DNA of 28,667 nt from NCBI GenBank assembly GCA_027457205.1, contig DAIDTM010000021.1:1-28667 (forward strand), given 5' to 3'. This stretch comes from Anaerolineae bacterium. GTDB taxonomy: Bacteria > Chloroflexota > Anaerolineae > UBA4142. Position numbers and translations under genes: made by a program. The notes beneath the pieces were generated by a model. The model made no database searches, was not told the DNA's origin, and was given only the letters and a program-made list of their open reading frames with translations. Positions 1 to 6,700 of the stretch are shown in pieces; the stretch's first letter is position 1, and each line of letters opens with the position of its first letter.

Positions 1-66
1 CCCACTCAAGCCGCGACGCCGACCTCTGCGCCGACCGCCGTGCCCACTCAAGCCGCGACGCCGACC
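1..66 (+). repeat. 42-nt tandem repeat encoding the Thr/Pro linker
   Basis: The 24-base block at 1-24 is repeated exactly at 43-66, a period of 42 nt or 14 residues (core PTQAATPT). It continues upstream out of view, so the copy number is unknown. Repeats in linkers of secreted proteins commonly vary in length between strains. Confidence 0.8.
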
Positions 67-1020
67 CCCGCGCCACCCACGATGACGCCGACGCGCACGC
101 GCGTACCGGCAACGCCCAAGCCGGCAGCCACCGCGACGCCGGCGAAACCGCCAGCGCCCAAGGGCAGCATCGCGTATCACGTCAACACGACTGGTATTGA
201 CAGCGTATTCTCGCTCAATGTTGCAACCAACGTGACTACGCCGCTAGAAGACATTGGACCGGTGATGGATTTGAGGCCGGACATTAACACGAACGCGGCA
301 CCGTATGCGTGGTCGCCAGACAACAATTCCAAATTTGCGTACATCGCAACCGTTTCTCTCGGCGGTTCAAACGTACTGCGCGTGCGGGATTTTGCCACCG
401 GCACCACCATTCCACTTTATTCTTCCGACGCCAACGGCGGCGGACTCTCCAGCCCAACCTGGTCGCCGGATGGGAGCCAAATCGCTTTTGTCCGGATGAC
501 GCCGAACCAAGCCGGTTGGGCGATCGACAAGGTGAATGTGAATGCCACGCCTTGTACAACTGGCAAGACCGAGTGTGAGATCAGGAACGTGCCAGGCGAG
601 CAGTACCGCGGCGGTCTGTCGTGGTCGAAGCTGGGTGTGTTCGCACTGGCGTTCAACACGACCGGCAAGAACGATGTGTACTCGATGTATTCCGACGGCA
701 GCGGCTTGCGCAATCTCACCAACAATCCCGCTGACGACGGCTCGCCGGTGTGGAGCCCCAACGGCAAGATGATCGCGTTCACGTCCACCCGCGATGGGCA
801 TCCGCAGATTTACGTGATGAACGCGGATGGCACCGGCTTGCGCCGCGTCAGCCAGGACAATCTGGCAGACTTTTCGCCAACCTGGTCACCGGATGGCAAC
901 TGGATCGCGTTCGCGTCCACGCGCAACGGCACAACCAATATTTACATGATGGACCTGAACGGCAACAATGTGACTCAACTGACCAAGACCGGCGGCGATC
1001 GACCCGCGTGGTCGCATTAA
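1..1020 (+). CDS. TolB-like beta-propeller protein with Thr/Pro-rich linker (5' partial)
   Basis: The reading frame is open from base 1, so the gene starts before the window; a GTG at 40 is inside the frame and is not a convincing start. The first ~50 visible residues are a Thr/Pro/Ala-rich linker with a tandem repeat (period 42 nt: bases 1-24 recur at 43-66). After it come at least four TolB/PD40 propeller blades, recognisable by the WSPDG-type core (YAWSPDN, TWSPDGSQIAF, VWSPNGKMIAF, TWSPDGNWIAF) each followed by a strand of the type 'IYVMNADGTGLRRV'. In the family such blades bind proteins or glycans outside the cytoplasmic membrane; the linker suggests a membrane- or wall-tethered extracellular protein. 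The signal peptide or N-terminal domain lies outside the window. It has its own terminator and converges on ilvE. A serine/threonine kinase with a propeller sensor is possible, since the N-terminus is unseen. Confidence 0.85.
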   Translation, partial: PTQAATPTSAPTAVPTQAATPTPAPPTMTPTRTRVPATPKPAATATPAKPPAPKGSIAYHVNTTGIDSVFSLNVATNVTTPLEDIGPVMDLRPDINTNAAPYAWSPDNNSKFAYIATVSLGGSNVLRVRDFATGTTIPLYSSDANGGGLSSPTWSPDGSQIAFVRMTPNQAGWAIDKVNVNATPCTTGKTECEIRNVPGEQYRGGLSWSKLGVFALAFNTTGKNDVYSMYSDGSGLRNLTNNPADDGSPVWSPNGKMIAFTSTRDGHPQIYVMNADGTGLRRVSQDNLADFSPTWSPDGNWIAFASTRNGTTNIYMMDLNGNNVTQLTKTGGDRPAWSH

Positions 1021-1026
1021 ATAAAG

Positions 1027-1056
1027 ACCCGAAGGGTTTAGACCCTTCGGGTTTTT
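1027..1056 (+). terminator. Rho-independent terminator of the propeller gene
   Basis: A perfect 11-bp stem (1027-1037 with 1042-1052), a 4-nt loop (TTAG) and a following T-run at 1052-1056 begin 7 nt after the TAA stop. It lies between convergent genes; on the minus strand the tail is less U-rich, so it mainly serves the plus-strand gene. Confidence 0.9.
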
Positions 1057-1086
1057 GTTTTCCAACCAAAGGACGAAGGCGCAAAT

Positions 1087-1114
1087 TTCATCCTTCATCC
1101 TTCTGACTTGACTT
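1087..1114 (-). repeat. Heptamer short tandem repeat overlapping the ilvE stop
   Basis: Two exact heptamers TTCATCC (1087-1093, 1094-1100) are followed by two decayed copies (TTCTGAC, TTGACTT). The ilvE TGA stop (1095-1097 on the minus strand) and its last codons lie inside the array. The same heptamer register, with CTTCATC, recurs in the Sat-fusion linker near 27580. Confidence 0.6.
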
Positions 1115-2024
1115 CTGTTCTCCACTCGGCATAGCGCGTATCGATGCCGCGCACCAGGTCGTGGTACAACAATTCGACGCGCTGCGTGATCGGTCCGAGA
1201 CTACCGTCGCCCAGCGCGAAACGATCGATCGATGCGATCGGCGTGATCTCTGCGCCGGTGCCGCAGAGGAACGCTTCGCTCGCTGTATACAATTCCGTGC
1301 GATCCACTTCGCGCTCGATCACGTCCAGCTTCAAAACGTCGCGGCAGAGCTGGATGAGCGTCTCGCGCGTGATGCTCTCCAGAATTCCACTTGTCACCGA
1401 CGGCGTGATGATCTTGCCGTTCCGCACGATCATCAAGCACGCGCCGGGCGCTTCCGCGACTTTGCCGTTTGGATTCAGTAGCAGCGCCGAGTCGTAGCCG
1501 TTGCGCTTGGCTTCTTCGGAAGCCATCCGCGAGTTCAAATAGTTCGACGATGCCTTGACGCGCGGCGGCATCACGTTATCGGTGATGCGCGTCCACGAAC
1601 TGACGCACGCGTGCGACATCTTGCCGCTCTTAAGCCGCGAGAGCCAGGTCTGCGTCGTCAGCACGATGCGCGCCTGATCGCCGGACATTCCGCCGAAGGT
1701 CGCCGATTCGGTGAACGCGAACGGGCGGATGTAGGTATCGGCAGCGTATTCGTTCGCGCGCAGCAGATCGATCACGCCGTGGCGCAGCGCATCAGCCGCG
1801 ATGGGCTGTTTCATTCGAATCAATCGAATCGATTGCGCGAAACGCTCCAGGTGCGCGTCGAGACGAAAGACGAAGAGCTTGCGCGCGGCGTCGTTCCAAT
1901 ACGCGCGAATTCCTTCGAAGACGAGCGAGACCGTCGACGTGCCCAATTGCGAGATGTGAACGGTCGCCTCGTTCCACGGCGTCAGTTTGCCGTCGACCCA
2001 GATGAATTTTGGATTGTCTGCCAT
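1095..2024 (-). CDS. ilvE: Branched-chain amino acid aminotransferase (class IV)
   Basis: 309 aa, the usual size of the family. It is a fold-type IV PLP aminotransferase that would interconvert Leu/Ile/Val and their 2-oxo acids using glutamate/2-oxoglutarate. The Schiff-base lysine is K157 in PPRVKASSNYLNS, and the class IV signature follows (E191 in KVAEAPGACLMIV, then TSGILESITRETL). The N-terminal part has FEGIRAYW, typical of BCATs. I place the start at 2024 rather than the longer frame (2096) because GGGAGGA lies 5-7 nt upstream and the family N-terminus begins near ADNPKFIW. The usual GEN of the signature is GAC here, which is seen in one BCAT subgroup. D-amino acid aminotransferase or ADC lyase is less likely given the EGIRAY motif. 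Likely last gene of the proline dehydrogenase-cinA-ilvE run. Confidence 0.9.
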   Translation of the reverse strand: MADNPKFIWVDGKLTPWNEATVHISQLGTSTVSLVFEGIRAYWNDAARKLFVFRLDAHLERFAQSIRLIRMKQPIAADALRHGVIDLLRANEYAADTYIRPFAFTESATFGGMSGDQARIVLTTQTWLSRLKSGKMSHACVSSWTRITDNVMPPRVKASSNYLNSRMASEEAKRNGYDSALLLNPNGKVAEAPGACLMIVRNGKIITPSVTSGILESITRETLIQLCRDVLKLDVIEREVDRTELYTASEAFLCGTGAEITPIASIDRFALGDGSLGPITQRVELLYHDLVRGIDTRYAEWRTEVKSEG

Positions 2025-2035
2025 GGTTCCTCCCG

Positions 2036-2101
2036 GTGACGCGTAACGAGTGACGTGTGGCAAGATCGCTTTCTCGCCACGCGTCACTCGCCACATGTCA
2101 C
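2036..2101. repeat. Four copies of a 12-mer forming an imperfect inverted repeat
   Basis: The dodecamer GTGACRYGTRRC occurs at 2036-2047 and 2050-2061 on plus and at 2076-2087 and 2090-2101 on minus, each pair separated by a 2-nt GA/TC spacer. The two halves match at 21 of 26 positions and could fold into a long hairpin with a ~14-nt loop. On the minus strand it begins 1 nt after the cinA stop and ends just before the ilvE ribosome-binding site. Confidence 0.8.
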
Positions 2102-2102
2102 G

Positions 2103-3287
2103 CTATTTGATTGCCGCGCGTCTCACCAAATCGAGCGCGCGGGTCGTTACCCACGCCTGCGCTTGCTCTTGAATGCCGCCAATCGTGTGCGCGCCGTGCG
2201 CTGTTTCCTGCGCCGTCGCGACCGCGATGACACTCTGCCCGGTATCCTCGCCGTACATATCCTGCGCCGAGCCGGTCGTGCCGAGCACGGCGAGCGCAAT
2301 GTCCGCGCCGGTCATAGCGCGGAACTGCCGCGCGATCGTCGCCGCGTTTTCCTCGGTCAGCTCGGTCACGTTGTCGAGGAGCATCGCGGATTTGAGAATG
2401 CGGGTGCCTTCGGGGCGCTCGCGCAGCGCCTCGGCGATCTTGCCGGCGGTGTTCGTCTCCGCGATCGCGATGCGCCAGTTGCGCGCGGCAAGCAAGCGCG
2501 CGACAACTTCGGGCACGGTCTCTTCGCCCTCGCCGTAAATCCAATCGCCCAGCCGCGCGCGCACTTTCGCTTCCATCTCCCGGATCAGCGCTTCGGCTTC
2601 CGCGCGTGTTTTGGCTTTGGCAGTGACGCGCACATCGGTCTGCCCTGGATGCGCCAGCAACCCCACCGTAGGATTCGTCGACGTTTCGAGGTCGGTGATC
2701 TTGGCGTCGACGAGACTTTCGCCGATGGCGCACGTCCGCAGCGTCTTGCTCAGGATGATTTGCTCGCCGCCGGTCTTTTCGCGCAGCCACGGCAGGATGC
2801 GCGTTTCCATCAGATGTTTCATCTCGCGCGGGACGCCCGGCAGCGAGATGACGTAATGATCGTCGATTTCGACGATAAAGACCGGCGCCGTGCCGACCGG
2901 GTTCTCGATGGGCGTTGCGCCGCGCGGGACGTATGCTTGGCGCACATTGTTCTCGCTCATCGGCGTACCCCACCGGCTGAAGCGATCGTGAATTTGCGCG
3001 AGCAGAGTTTCGTCCAGGACCAACTCGCGGTTCGTCGCGCGCGCGACCGCCTCGCGCGTCATATCATCCACCGTGGGACCCAAGCCGCCGGTCGTGATGA
3101 TGACGTCGGCGCGTGTCAGCGCGTGCGTGATCGCATCGACGATGCGTCCCACGTTGTCGCCGACGGTCGTGCGGAAGTACAGATCGACGCCGATCTCGGC
3201 GAGGCGCTGCGCGATCCATACCGCGTTCGTGTCAGTGATTTCACCCAATAAAAGTTCCGTGCCAATGGAAATGGTTTCTGCGCGCAA
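2103..3287 (-). CDS. cinA: CinA-like protein with degenerate C-terminal amidase domain
   Basis: 394 aa. Residues 1-~165 are the MoCF-like (COG1058) domain, with SIGTELLLGEITDTNA at the start, TTGGLGPTVDD at 65-75 and SLPGVPREM at 148-156. In the family this domain hydrolyses ADP-ribose-type pyrophosphates. The C-terminal third (~255-394) aligns in order with the PncC/CinA_C nicotinamide-nucleotide amidase domain, but its key motifs are altered: AESCTGG is AETNTAGK (276-283) and TGIAGP is LGTTGS (335-340), and the usual FxGG(V)xxY segment is not recognisable. NMN deamidase activity is therefore doubtful. The start is TTG with GAGG about 6 nt upstream. It sits 69 nt after proline dehydrogenase and 78 nt before ilvE, probably in one transcript. 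Confidence 0.88.
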   Translation of the reverse strand: MRAETISIGTELLLGEITDTNAVWIAQRLAEIGVDLYFRTTVGDNVGRIVDAITHALTRADVIITTGGLGPTVDDMTREAVARATNRELVLDETLLAQIHDRFSRWGTPMSENNVRQAYVPRGATPIENPVGTAPVFIVEIDDHYVISLPGVPREMKHLMETRILPWLREKTGGEQIILSKTLRTCAIGESLVDAKITDLETSTNPTVGLLAHPGQTDVRVTAKAKTRAEAEALIREMEAKVRARLGDWIYGEGEETVPEVVARLLAARNWRIAIAETNTAGKIAEALRERPEGTRILKSAMLLDNVTELTEENAATIARQFRAMTGADIALAVLGTTGSAQDMYGEDTGQSVIAVATAQETAHGAHTIGGIQEQAQAWVTTRALDLVRRAAIK

Positions 3288-3305
3288 GGTTACCTCAGTT
3301 CCCTT

Positions 3306-3351
3306 ATTTCCTTCATTTCCCGCGTGTCCTCGAAAAGGAAATGAAGGAAAT
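3306..3351. repeat. Perfect 15-bp inverted repeat between proline dehydrogenase and cinA
   Basis: ATTTCCTTCATTTCC (3306-3320) pairs perfectly with 3337-3351 across a 16-nt loop. No T-run follows on either strand, so it is not a standard intrinsic terminator. It begins 5 nt after the proline dehydrogenase stop. It may stabilise or process the mRNA between the two genes. Confidence 0.75.
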
Positions 3352-3356
3352 GTAAT

Positions 3357-4289
3357 TTACGATTTGAACAGATTGCTGACGAGGAACACCACATTCGCCG
3401 GACGCTCGGCAAGGCGGCGCATAAAGTACGGATACCAGTGCGTGCCGTACGGGACGTAGACGCGCATCGTGTATCCGTTCGCCGCGAGTTGGCGCTGCAA
3501 ATCGTTGCGGATGCCGTAGAGCATTTGAAATTCAAAACGCGTGCGATCGATCTTGCGCTCGGCGGTGTAATGTCTCGCCCAGCGGATGATCTTTTCGTCG
3601 TGCGAAGCGATCTGTAGGTACGCGCCGCCGCTCGCGCCGTTGGGCTGGAGAAACATCTGCGCCAACTTGATGTAATTCGCGTCCACGTCTTTTTTCTGCG
3701 GGAACGCGACTTCTGCCGGTTCTTTGTACGCGCCTTTGCACAGCCGCACCGTCGCGTCCATTCCGATCAGCGCCTTGACGTCCTCTTCGCTGCGATAGAG
3801 GTACGCTTGAATCACGATGCCGACGTTATCGAATTCCTCGCGCAGCGTCTTGAAAATGTTCAGCGTCGCCTGCGTGTACTTGGAATCTTCCATATCGATC
3901 GTGACCATTGTACCGATCTGCTTCGCTTTGCCAACGATTTGGCGCACATTGTCGAGGCACACATCGGCGCTGAGGTCGAGTCCCATCTGGCTGAGTTTCA
4001 GCGAGACCTGGGTCGGAGTTTGGGTGGCGGCGATCGCGTCGAGCGCGCGCAGGTAACCGTCCTTTGCCGCGCGCGCTTCGGTTTCGTTCGTCACGCTCTC
4101 ACCCAACTGATCGAAAGTGACTTGGATGTTCTGCGCGTTCAGCTTCTTGACGACATCGATAGCTTCTTCCAGTGTTTCGCCGGCGACAAAGCGGCGCGAC
4201 ACGCGCCGCGACAATGGAAACCCGACGACGAAATTACGCATGAGCGTATTCGTCGACAAGGCAAGAAATACATCGCGTAAAATGGGCAT
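3357..4289 (-). CDS. Proline dehydrogenase (monofunctional)
   Basis: 310 aa, matching the short single-domain PRODH enzymes. It would oxidise L-proline to delta1-pyrroline-5-carboxylate with FAD, passing electrons to the membrane quinone pool. The signature positions are present: QVSLKLSQMG (94-103), RLCKGAYKE (182-190), IASHDEK (227-233), EFQMLYGI (253-260), YVPYGTHWYPYFMRRLAERP (278-297). No P5C dehydrogenase domain follows and none is encoded nearby, so that partner must be elsewhere. The start is supported by AAGGAGG 8-9 nt upstream. A good sigma-70-type promoter lies 90-118 nt upstream, divergent from hicBA. It is first in a likely operon with cinA and ilvE, which would group amino-acid catabolic functions. 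Confidence 0.93.
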   Translation of the reverse strand: MPILRDVFLALSTNTLMRNFVVGFPLSRRVSRRFVAGETLEEAIDVVKKLNAQNIQVTFDQLGESVTNETEARAAKDGYLRALDAIAATQTPTQVSLKLSQMGLDLSADVCLDNVRQIVGKAKQIGTMVTIDMEDSKYTQATLNIFKTLREEFDNVGIVIQAYLYRSEEDVKALIGMDATVRLCKGAYKEPAEVAFPQKKDVDANYIKLAQMFLQPNGASGGAYLQIASHDEKIIRWARHYTAERKIDRTRFEFQMLYGIRNDLQRQLAANGYTMRVYVPYGTHWYPYFMRRLAERPANVVFLVSNLFKS

Positions 4290-4378
4290 CGTTATCCTCC
4301 TTGATTCCTAGCCCGGTGGACTCGAGCGTTCGCGCGAAATTCAGCGCAAGAAAACGACCTCACGCTCACTCCGTTTCA

Positions 4379-4407
4379 AATATACTCACAAATATCGATA
4401 AAGTCAA
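4379..4407 (-). promoter_or_regulatory. Sigma-70-type promoter for proline dehydrogenase-cinA-ilvE
   Basis: On the minus strand, -35 TTGACT (4402-4407), a 17-nt spacer and -10 TATATT (4379-4384) match the housekeeping consensus at 5/6 and 5/6. Transcription would begin near 4372, giving an ~80-nt leader. Confidence 0.7.
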
Positions 4408-4414
4408 AGGCAAG

Positions 4415-4443
4415 TTGAACTAATGGTGGAATTGGGCTATAAT
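4415..4443 (+). promoter_or_regulatory. Sigma-70-type promoter for hicBA
   Basis: -35 TTGAAC (4415-4420), a 17-nt spacer and a perfect -10 TATAAT (4438-4443). The predicted start near 4450 gives a leader of only about 10 nt. The -35 box is 7 nt from the -35 box of the divergent proline dehydrogenase promoter. Confidence 0.8.
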
Positions 4444-4459
4444 CATGGCGAGGTGAGTG

Positions 4460-4666
4460 ATGATTTTCAAAGTTGAATTTGAGCAAGAGGAAGACGGACG
4501 TTGGCTTGCTGAAGTCCTTGACATGCCGGGTGTGCTGGCGTATGGGCGAACCAAGCCGGAGGCGATTGCCAAAGTGCAAGCATTGGCATTACGCGTGTTA
4601 GCGGATCGACTGGAACACGGCGAGACGGCTCCCAATCTCCTGAGCGTTTCGTTTGCAGCAGCATGA
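4460..4666 (+). CDS. hicB: HicB-family antitoxin
   Basis: 68 aa from the ATG at 4460; an in-frame GTG at 4457 is too close to the Shine-Dalgarno GAGG (4450-4453). The sequence has the partial RNase H-like HicB fold: strand FKVEFEQEEDGRWLAEV, then the MPGVLAYG turn, then the helix KPEAIAKVQALALRVLADRLEHGE. In the family it binds and neutralises the HicA RNase. It is a short HicB with no room for the C-terminal ribbon-helix-helix or HTH domain that many longer HicB proteins use for autorepression, so it may not bind its own promoter. It precedes hicA, the reverse of the E. coli order, and overlaps it by 4 nt (ATGA), implying translational coupling. Confidence 0.85.
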   Translation: MIFKVEFEQEEDGRWLAEVLDMPGVLAYGRTKPEAIAKVQALALRVLADRLEHGETAPNLLSVSFAAA

Positions 4667-4875
4667 GCCAATGGCGTTCCGCGAAAGCACGTCGAGTCTT
4701 GGCAGCGTTGTTGCGGATTGGCTGGGAAGTCAAACGGACAACTGGCTCGCATCGCATCTTGGCACGAGCAGGTTGGGCTGATACGGTTTTCGCTTTTCAC
4801 GACGGCGAAGAAATCGGCCCCAAGATGTTAGTGCGTATTGCCAAGGCAACGGGGTTAAAGCCAGAAGACATCTGA
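4663..4875 (+). CDS. hicA: HicA-family mRNA interferase toxin
   Basis: 70 aa. This small dsRBD-fold toxin family cleaves mRNA independently of translation. The sequence fits: helix KARRVLAALLRIGWEVKR, then the catalytic G-S-H (H30 in TTGSHRILAR), a beta hairpin with VFAFHDGEEIGPKML, and a final helix VRIAKATGLKPEDI, all standard for HicA. The catalytic histidine is intact, so the toxin is probably active. It is coupled to hicB by a 4-nt overlap. A strong hairpin terminator follows 16 nt after the stop. The pair is a compact two-gene module that could have been acquired, but no direct repeats or mobility gene flank it. Confidence 0.88.
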   Translation: MSQWRSAKARRVLAALLRIGWEVKRTTGSHRILARAGWADTVFAFHDGEEIGPKMLVRIAKATGLKPEDI

Positions 4876-4891
4876 GATCGTAACAGAAGCA

Positions 4892-4930
4892 AAAACATGA
4901 AGGCGAGTCAGTGACTCGCCTTCATGTTTT
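4892..4930. terminator. Bidirectional terminator between hicA and the DegT gene
   Basis: A 19-nt perfect inverted repeat (4892-4910 with 4912-4930) has an A-run on the left and TTTT on the right, so both strands end in a U-tract. It sits between convergent genes and can serve both. Confidence 0.92.
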
Positions 4931-4935
4931 CTTTG

Positions 4936-6033
4936 CTATTTGAATTCCTTGATCGCATCCACGATTTGCTGCGCCTGTGCGTCCGTCAATTCCGGATACA
5001 TCGGCAGCGAGAGAATTTCGTGTGCCGCTTTTTCTGTCTCCGGAAAATCGCCGGCGTGATAGCCGAGATTCTGGTACACTGGCTGAAGGTGCAGCGGAAT
5101 CGGATAGTGAATACCCGTTTCGATGCCGCGCGCTTTGAGATGTTTTTGTAGCGCATCGCGGTTTTTGGCGCGGATGCAGTAGATGTGATAGATCGGCTGG
5201 ATGTGCGGCGGAACGTACGGCGTCACGATGTCGGTATTCGTCAGCAGCTCGGTATAGTAATCCGCGATCTCGCGCCGCCGCGCATTCCACGCGTCGAGGT
5301 GCGGCAACTTCGCGCCGAGAATCGCAGCTTGCAGCGCGTCGAGTCGATAGCCATAGCCGGTCAACCTGTGCGCGTATTTTTCGCTGCGACCGTGATCACG
5401 CAGCATCCGCGCGTGCTCGGCGAGCGCGACGTCGTTCGTCACCAGCGCGCCGGCGTCGCCGTACGCGCCGAGATTCTTGCCGGGATAGAATGAAAAGCAC
5501 GCGACATCGCCCATCGTCCCGGCGCGCTTGCCGCGGTACTCCGCGCCATGCGCTTGCGCCGCGTCTTCGATCACGCGCAGGTTGTGCTTGCGCGCGAGGT
5601 TGAGGATCGCGTCCATCTCCGCGGGCTGACCGTAGAGGTGGACCGGGATGATCGCGCGGGTACGCGGCGTGATCGCTGCTTCGATCTTGTTCGGATCGAT
5701 GTTGTACGTGCGCGGGTCGATATCGACCAAGACCGGCTTTGCGCCGATGAGCGAAATCACTTCCGCGGTCGCGATGAACGTGTGCGTCGTCGTGATGACC
5801 TCGTCGCCTTCCTTCACGCCAAGGATCAACAGCGCGAGGTGCAGCGCGGCAGTGCCGCTGTCCGTGCCGACGCAGTACTGCGCGTGGCAGAACGCGGCAA
5901 AGTTCTTTTCAAATTCGGCGACTTCTTTGCCAAGGATGAACGAGGTGTTGTTCACGACGCGCTGCATCGCCGCGTCGATTTCCGGCTTGATCGTTTGGTA
6001 CTGCGCTTTGAGATCGACGAGAGGGATAGTCAT
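4936..6033 (-). CDS. DegT/DnrJ/EryC1/StrS-family sugar aminotransferase
   Basis: 365 aa, the normal length. This PLP enzyme family transfers an amino group from glutamate to a keto sugar bound to a nucleotide (WecE/WbpE/ArnB type). The PLP-phosphate loop is TDSGTAALHLAL (57-68), the ring-stacking region is IEDAAQAHGA (155-164) and the Schiff-base lysine is K186 in FSFYPGKNLGAYGDAG. The start has GGAG 6 nt upstream. It is alone on its transcript, ended by the bidirectional hairpin. The Gfo/Idh oxidoreductase and hexapeptide acyltransferase 17-20 kb away are the kind of partners a WbpB-WbpD-WbpE route would need, so it could complete a diamino-uronate or amino-sugar pathway. The exact sugar cannot be read from sequence. 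Confidence 0.9.
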   Translation of the reverse strand: MTIPLVDLKAQYQTIKPEIDAAMQRVVNNTSFILGKEVAEFEKNFAAFCHAQYCVGTDSGTAALHLALLILGVKEGDEVITTTHTFIATAEVISLIGAKPVLVDIDPRTYNIDPNKIEAAITPRTRAIIPVHLYGQPAEMDAILNLARKHNLRVIEDAAQAHGAEYRGKRAGTMGDVACFSFYPGKNLGAYGDAGALVTNDVALAEHARMLRDHGRSEKYAHRLTGYGYRLDALQAAILGAKLPHLDAWNARRREIADYYTELLTNTDIVTPYVPPHIQPIYHIYCIRAKNRDALQKHLKARGIETGIHYPIPLHLQPVYQNLGYHAGDFPETEKAAHEILSLPMYPELTDAQAQQIVDAIKEFK

Positions 6034-6081
6034 AGAGACTCCGTTTCAATGTTCAGAAGATGACACGAGCGACTCGAACAA

Positions 6082-6110
6082 CATATAGCACAATCCAACG
6101 AAAAGAGCAA
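6082..6110 (-). promoter_or_regulatory. Weak candidate promoter for the DegT aminotransferase
   Basis: On the minus strand, TTGCTC (6105-6110), a 17-nt spacer and TATATG (6082-6087) lie ~50 nt upstream of the ATG. The match is modest (3/6 and 4/6), but the AT-rich setting and position fit. Confidence 0.35.
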
Positions 6111-6127
6111 AAAGAACAAGATCCCGA

Positions 6128-6156
6128 TTGACACATCTCTGGACGAGTCCTATAAT
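6128..6156 (+). promoter_or_regulatory. Perfect consensus sigma-70 promoter for the cupin gene
   Basis: TTGACA (6128-6133), exactly 17 nt, then TATAAT (6151-6156). All twelve consensus bases match. Transcription would begin near 6163, ~48 nt before the ATG at 6211. Such a perfect promoter implies strong, possibly repressor-controlled expression. Confidence 0.85.
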
Positions 6157-6210
6157 TGGCGACCATAAGCCGACCATCTCTCAGGGATTCTATTCAGCGA
6201 GGTATAAACG

Positions 6211-6594
6211 ATGATTCAGATTACGCATTTCGATGAAGCTCTGGCAAAACCAGACTCTAGCCATTACTTCGTGGGCAACGTGCGCACGTACATGCTGGTG
6301 GGAAGCGGACAAAGTACAGAGCTCGAGTTGTTGGCGGTTTACTTTAGCGCAGGTGCGCGCAACAAGCCGCACATTCACGAGAAAGACCAGGTGCTCCACT
6401 TCACCCAGGGTCGCGGAATCGTCGCGACGGAAACGGAGAGGCGGGTCTGCTCCCCGGGCGATATGGTGACTATCCCCGGCGGAACGTGGCATTGGCACGG
6501 AGCGACGCGCGACGAAGCCGCGTGCCACATTTCGATTCGACAGCCGGGAGCGACGAATTGGGAGGTCGAATCGAAGGACTGGTCCGAGTATTGA
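6211..6594 (+). CDS. Cupin-domain protein
   Basis: 127 aa, a single cupin barrel. The first cupin motif is in NKPHIHEKDQVLHFTQGRG (metal-ligand candidates H52, H54 and the acidic residue two to four positions on), and the second is PGDMVTIPGGTWHWHGATRD with two histidines. Cupins of this size range from dioxygenases and isomerases to sensors, and no substrate is recognisable. It is monocistronic, with a perfect consensus promoter in front, GAGG 8 nt before the ATG and a terminator behind. It is not in the same operon as the second cupin at 11607. The function is unassigned. Confidence 0.85.
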   Translation: MIQITHFDEALAKPDSSHYFVGNVRTYMLVGSGQSTELELLAVYFSAGARNKPHIHEKDQVLHFTQGRGIVATETERRVCSPGDMVTIPGGTWHWHGATRDEAACHISIRQPGATNWEVESKDWSEY

Positions 6595-6622
6595 GGTGTG
6601 AGTTAGGAATCCTATAGATGAA

Positions 6623-6660
6623 ATGCTCGCACTGCTGACGCAGGCGGGCATTTGCTTTTT
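6623..6660 (+). terminator. Rho-independent terminator of the cupin gene
   Basis: Stem 6623-6630 with 6644-6651 (8 bp, one G-U), extended by CTGC/GCAG (6632-6635 with 6640-6643) after a one-base bulge, with a TGAC loop, followed by TTGCTTTTT. Confidence 0.8.
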
Positions 6661-6700
6661 CAATTTTGCATCCGGTTCTGGCGCGCGAGATTTTTTCTAC

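Noticed and set aside
2055..3251. 398-codon plus-strand ORF opposite cinA
   Set aside because: It is Arg/Asp/Ala-rich with no domain, runs antisense to a well-matched cinA, and is the kind of long shadow frame that high-GC genes produce.
4460..4875. hicBA as part of a mobile element
   Set aside because: No flanking direct repeats, integrase or tRNA target are visible, and the terminator and promoters fit a simple two-gene unit.
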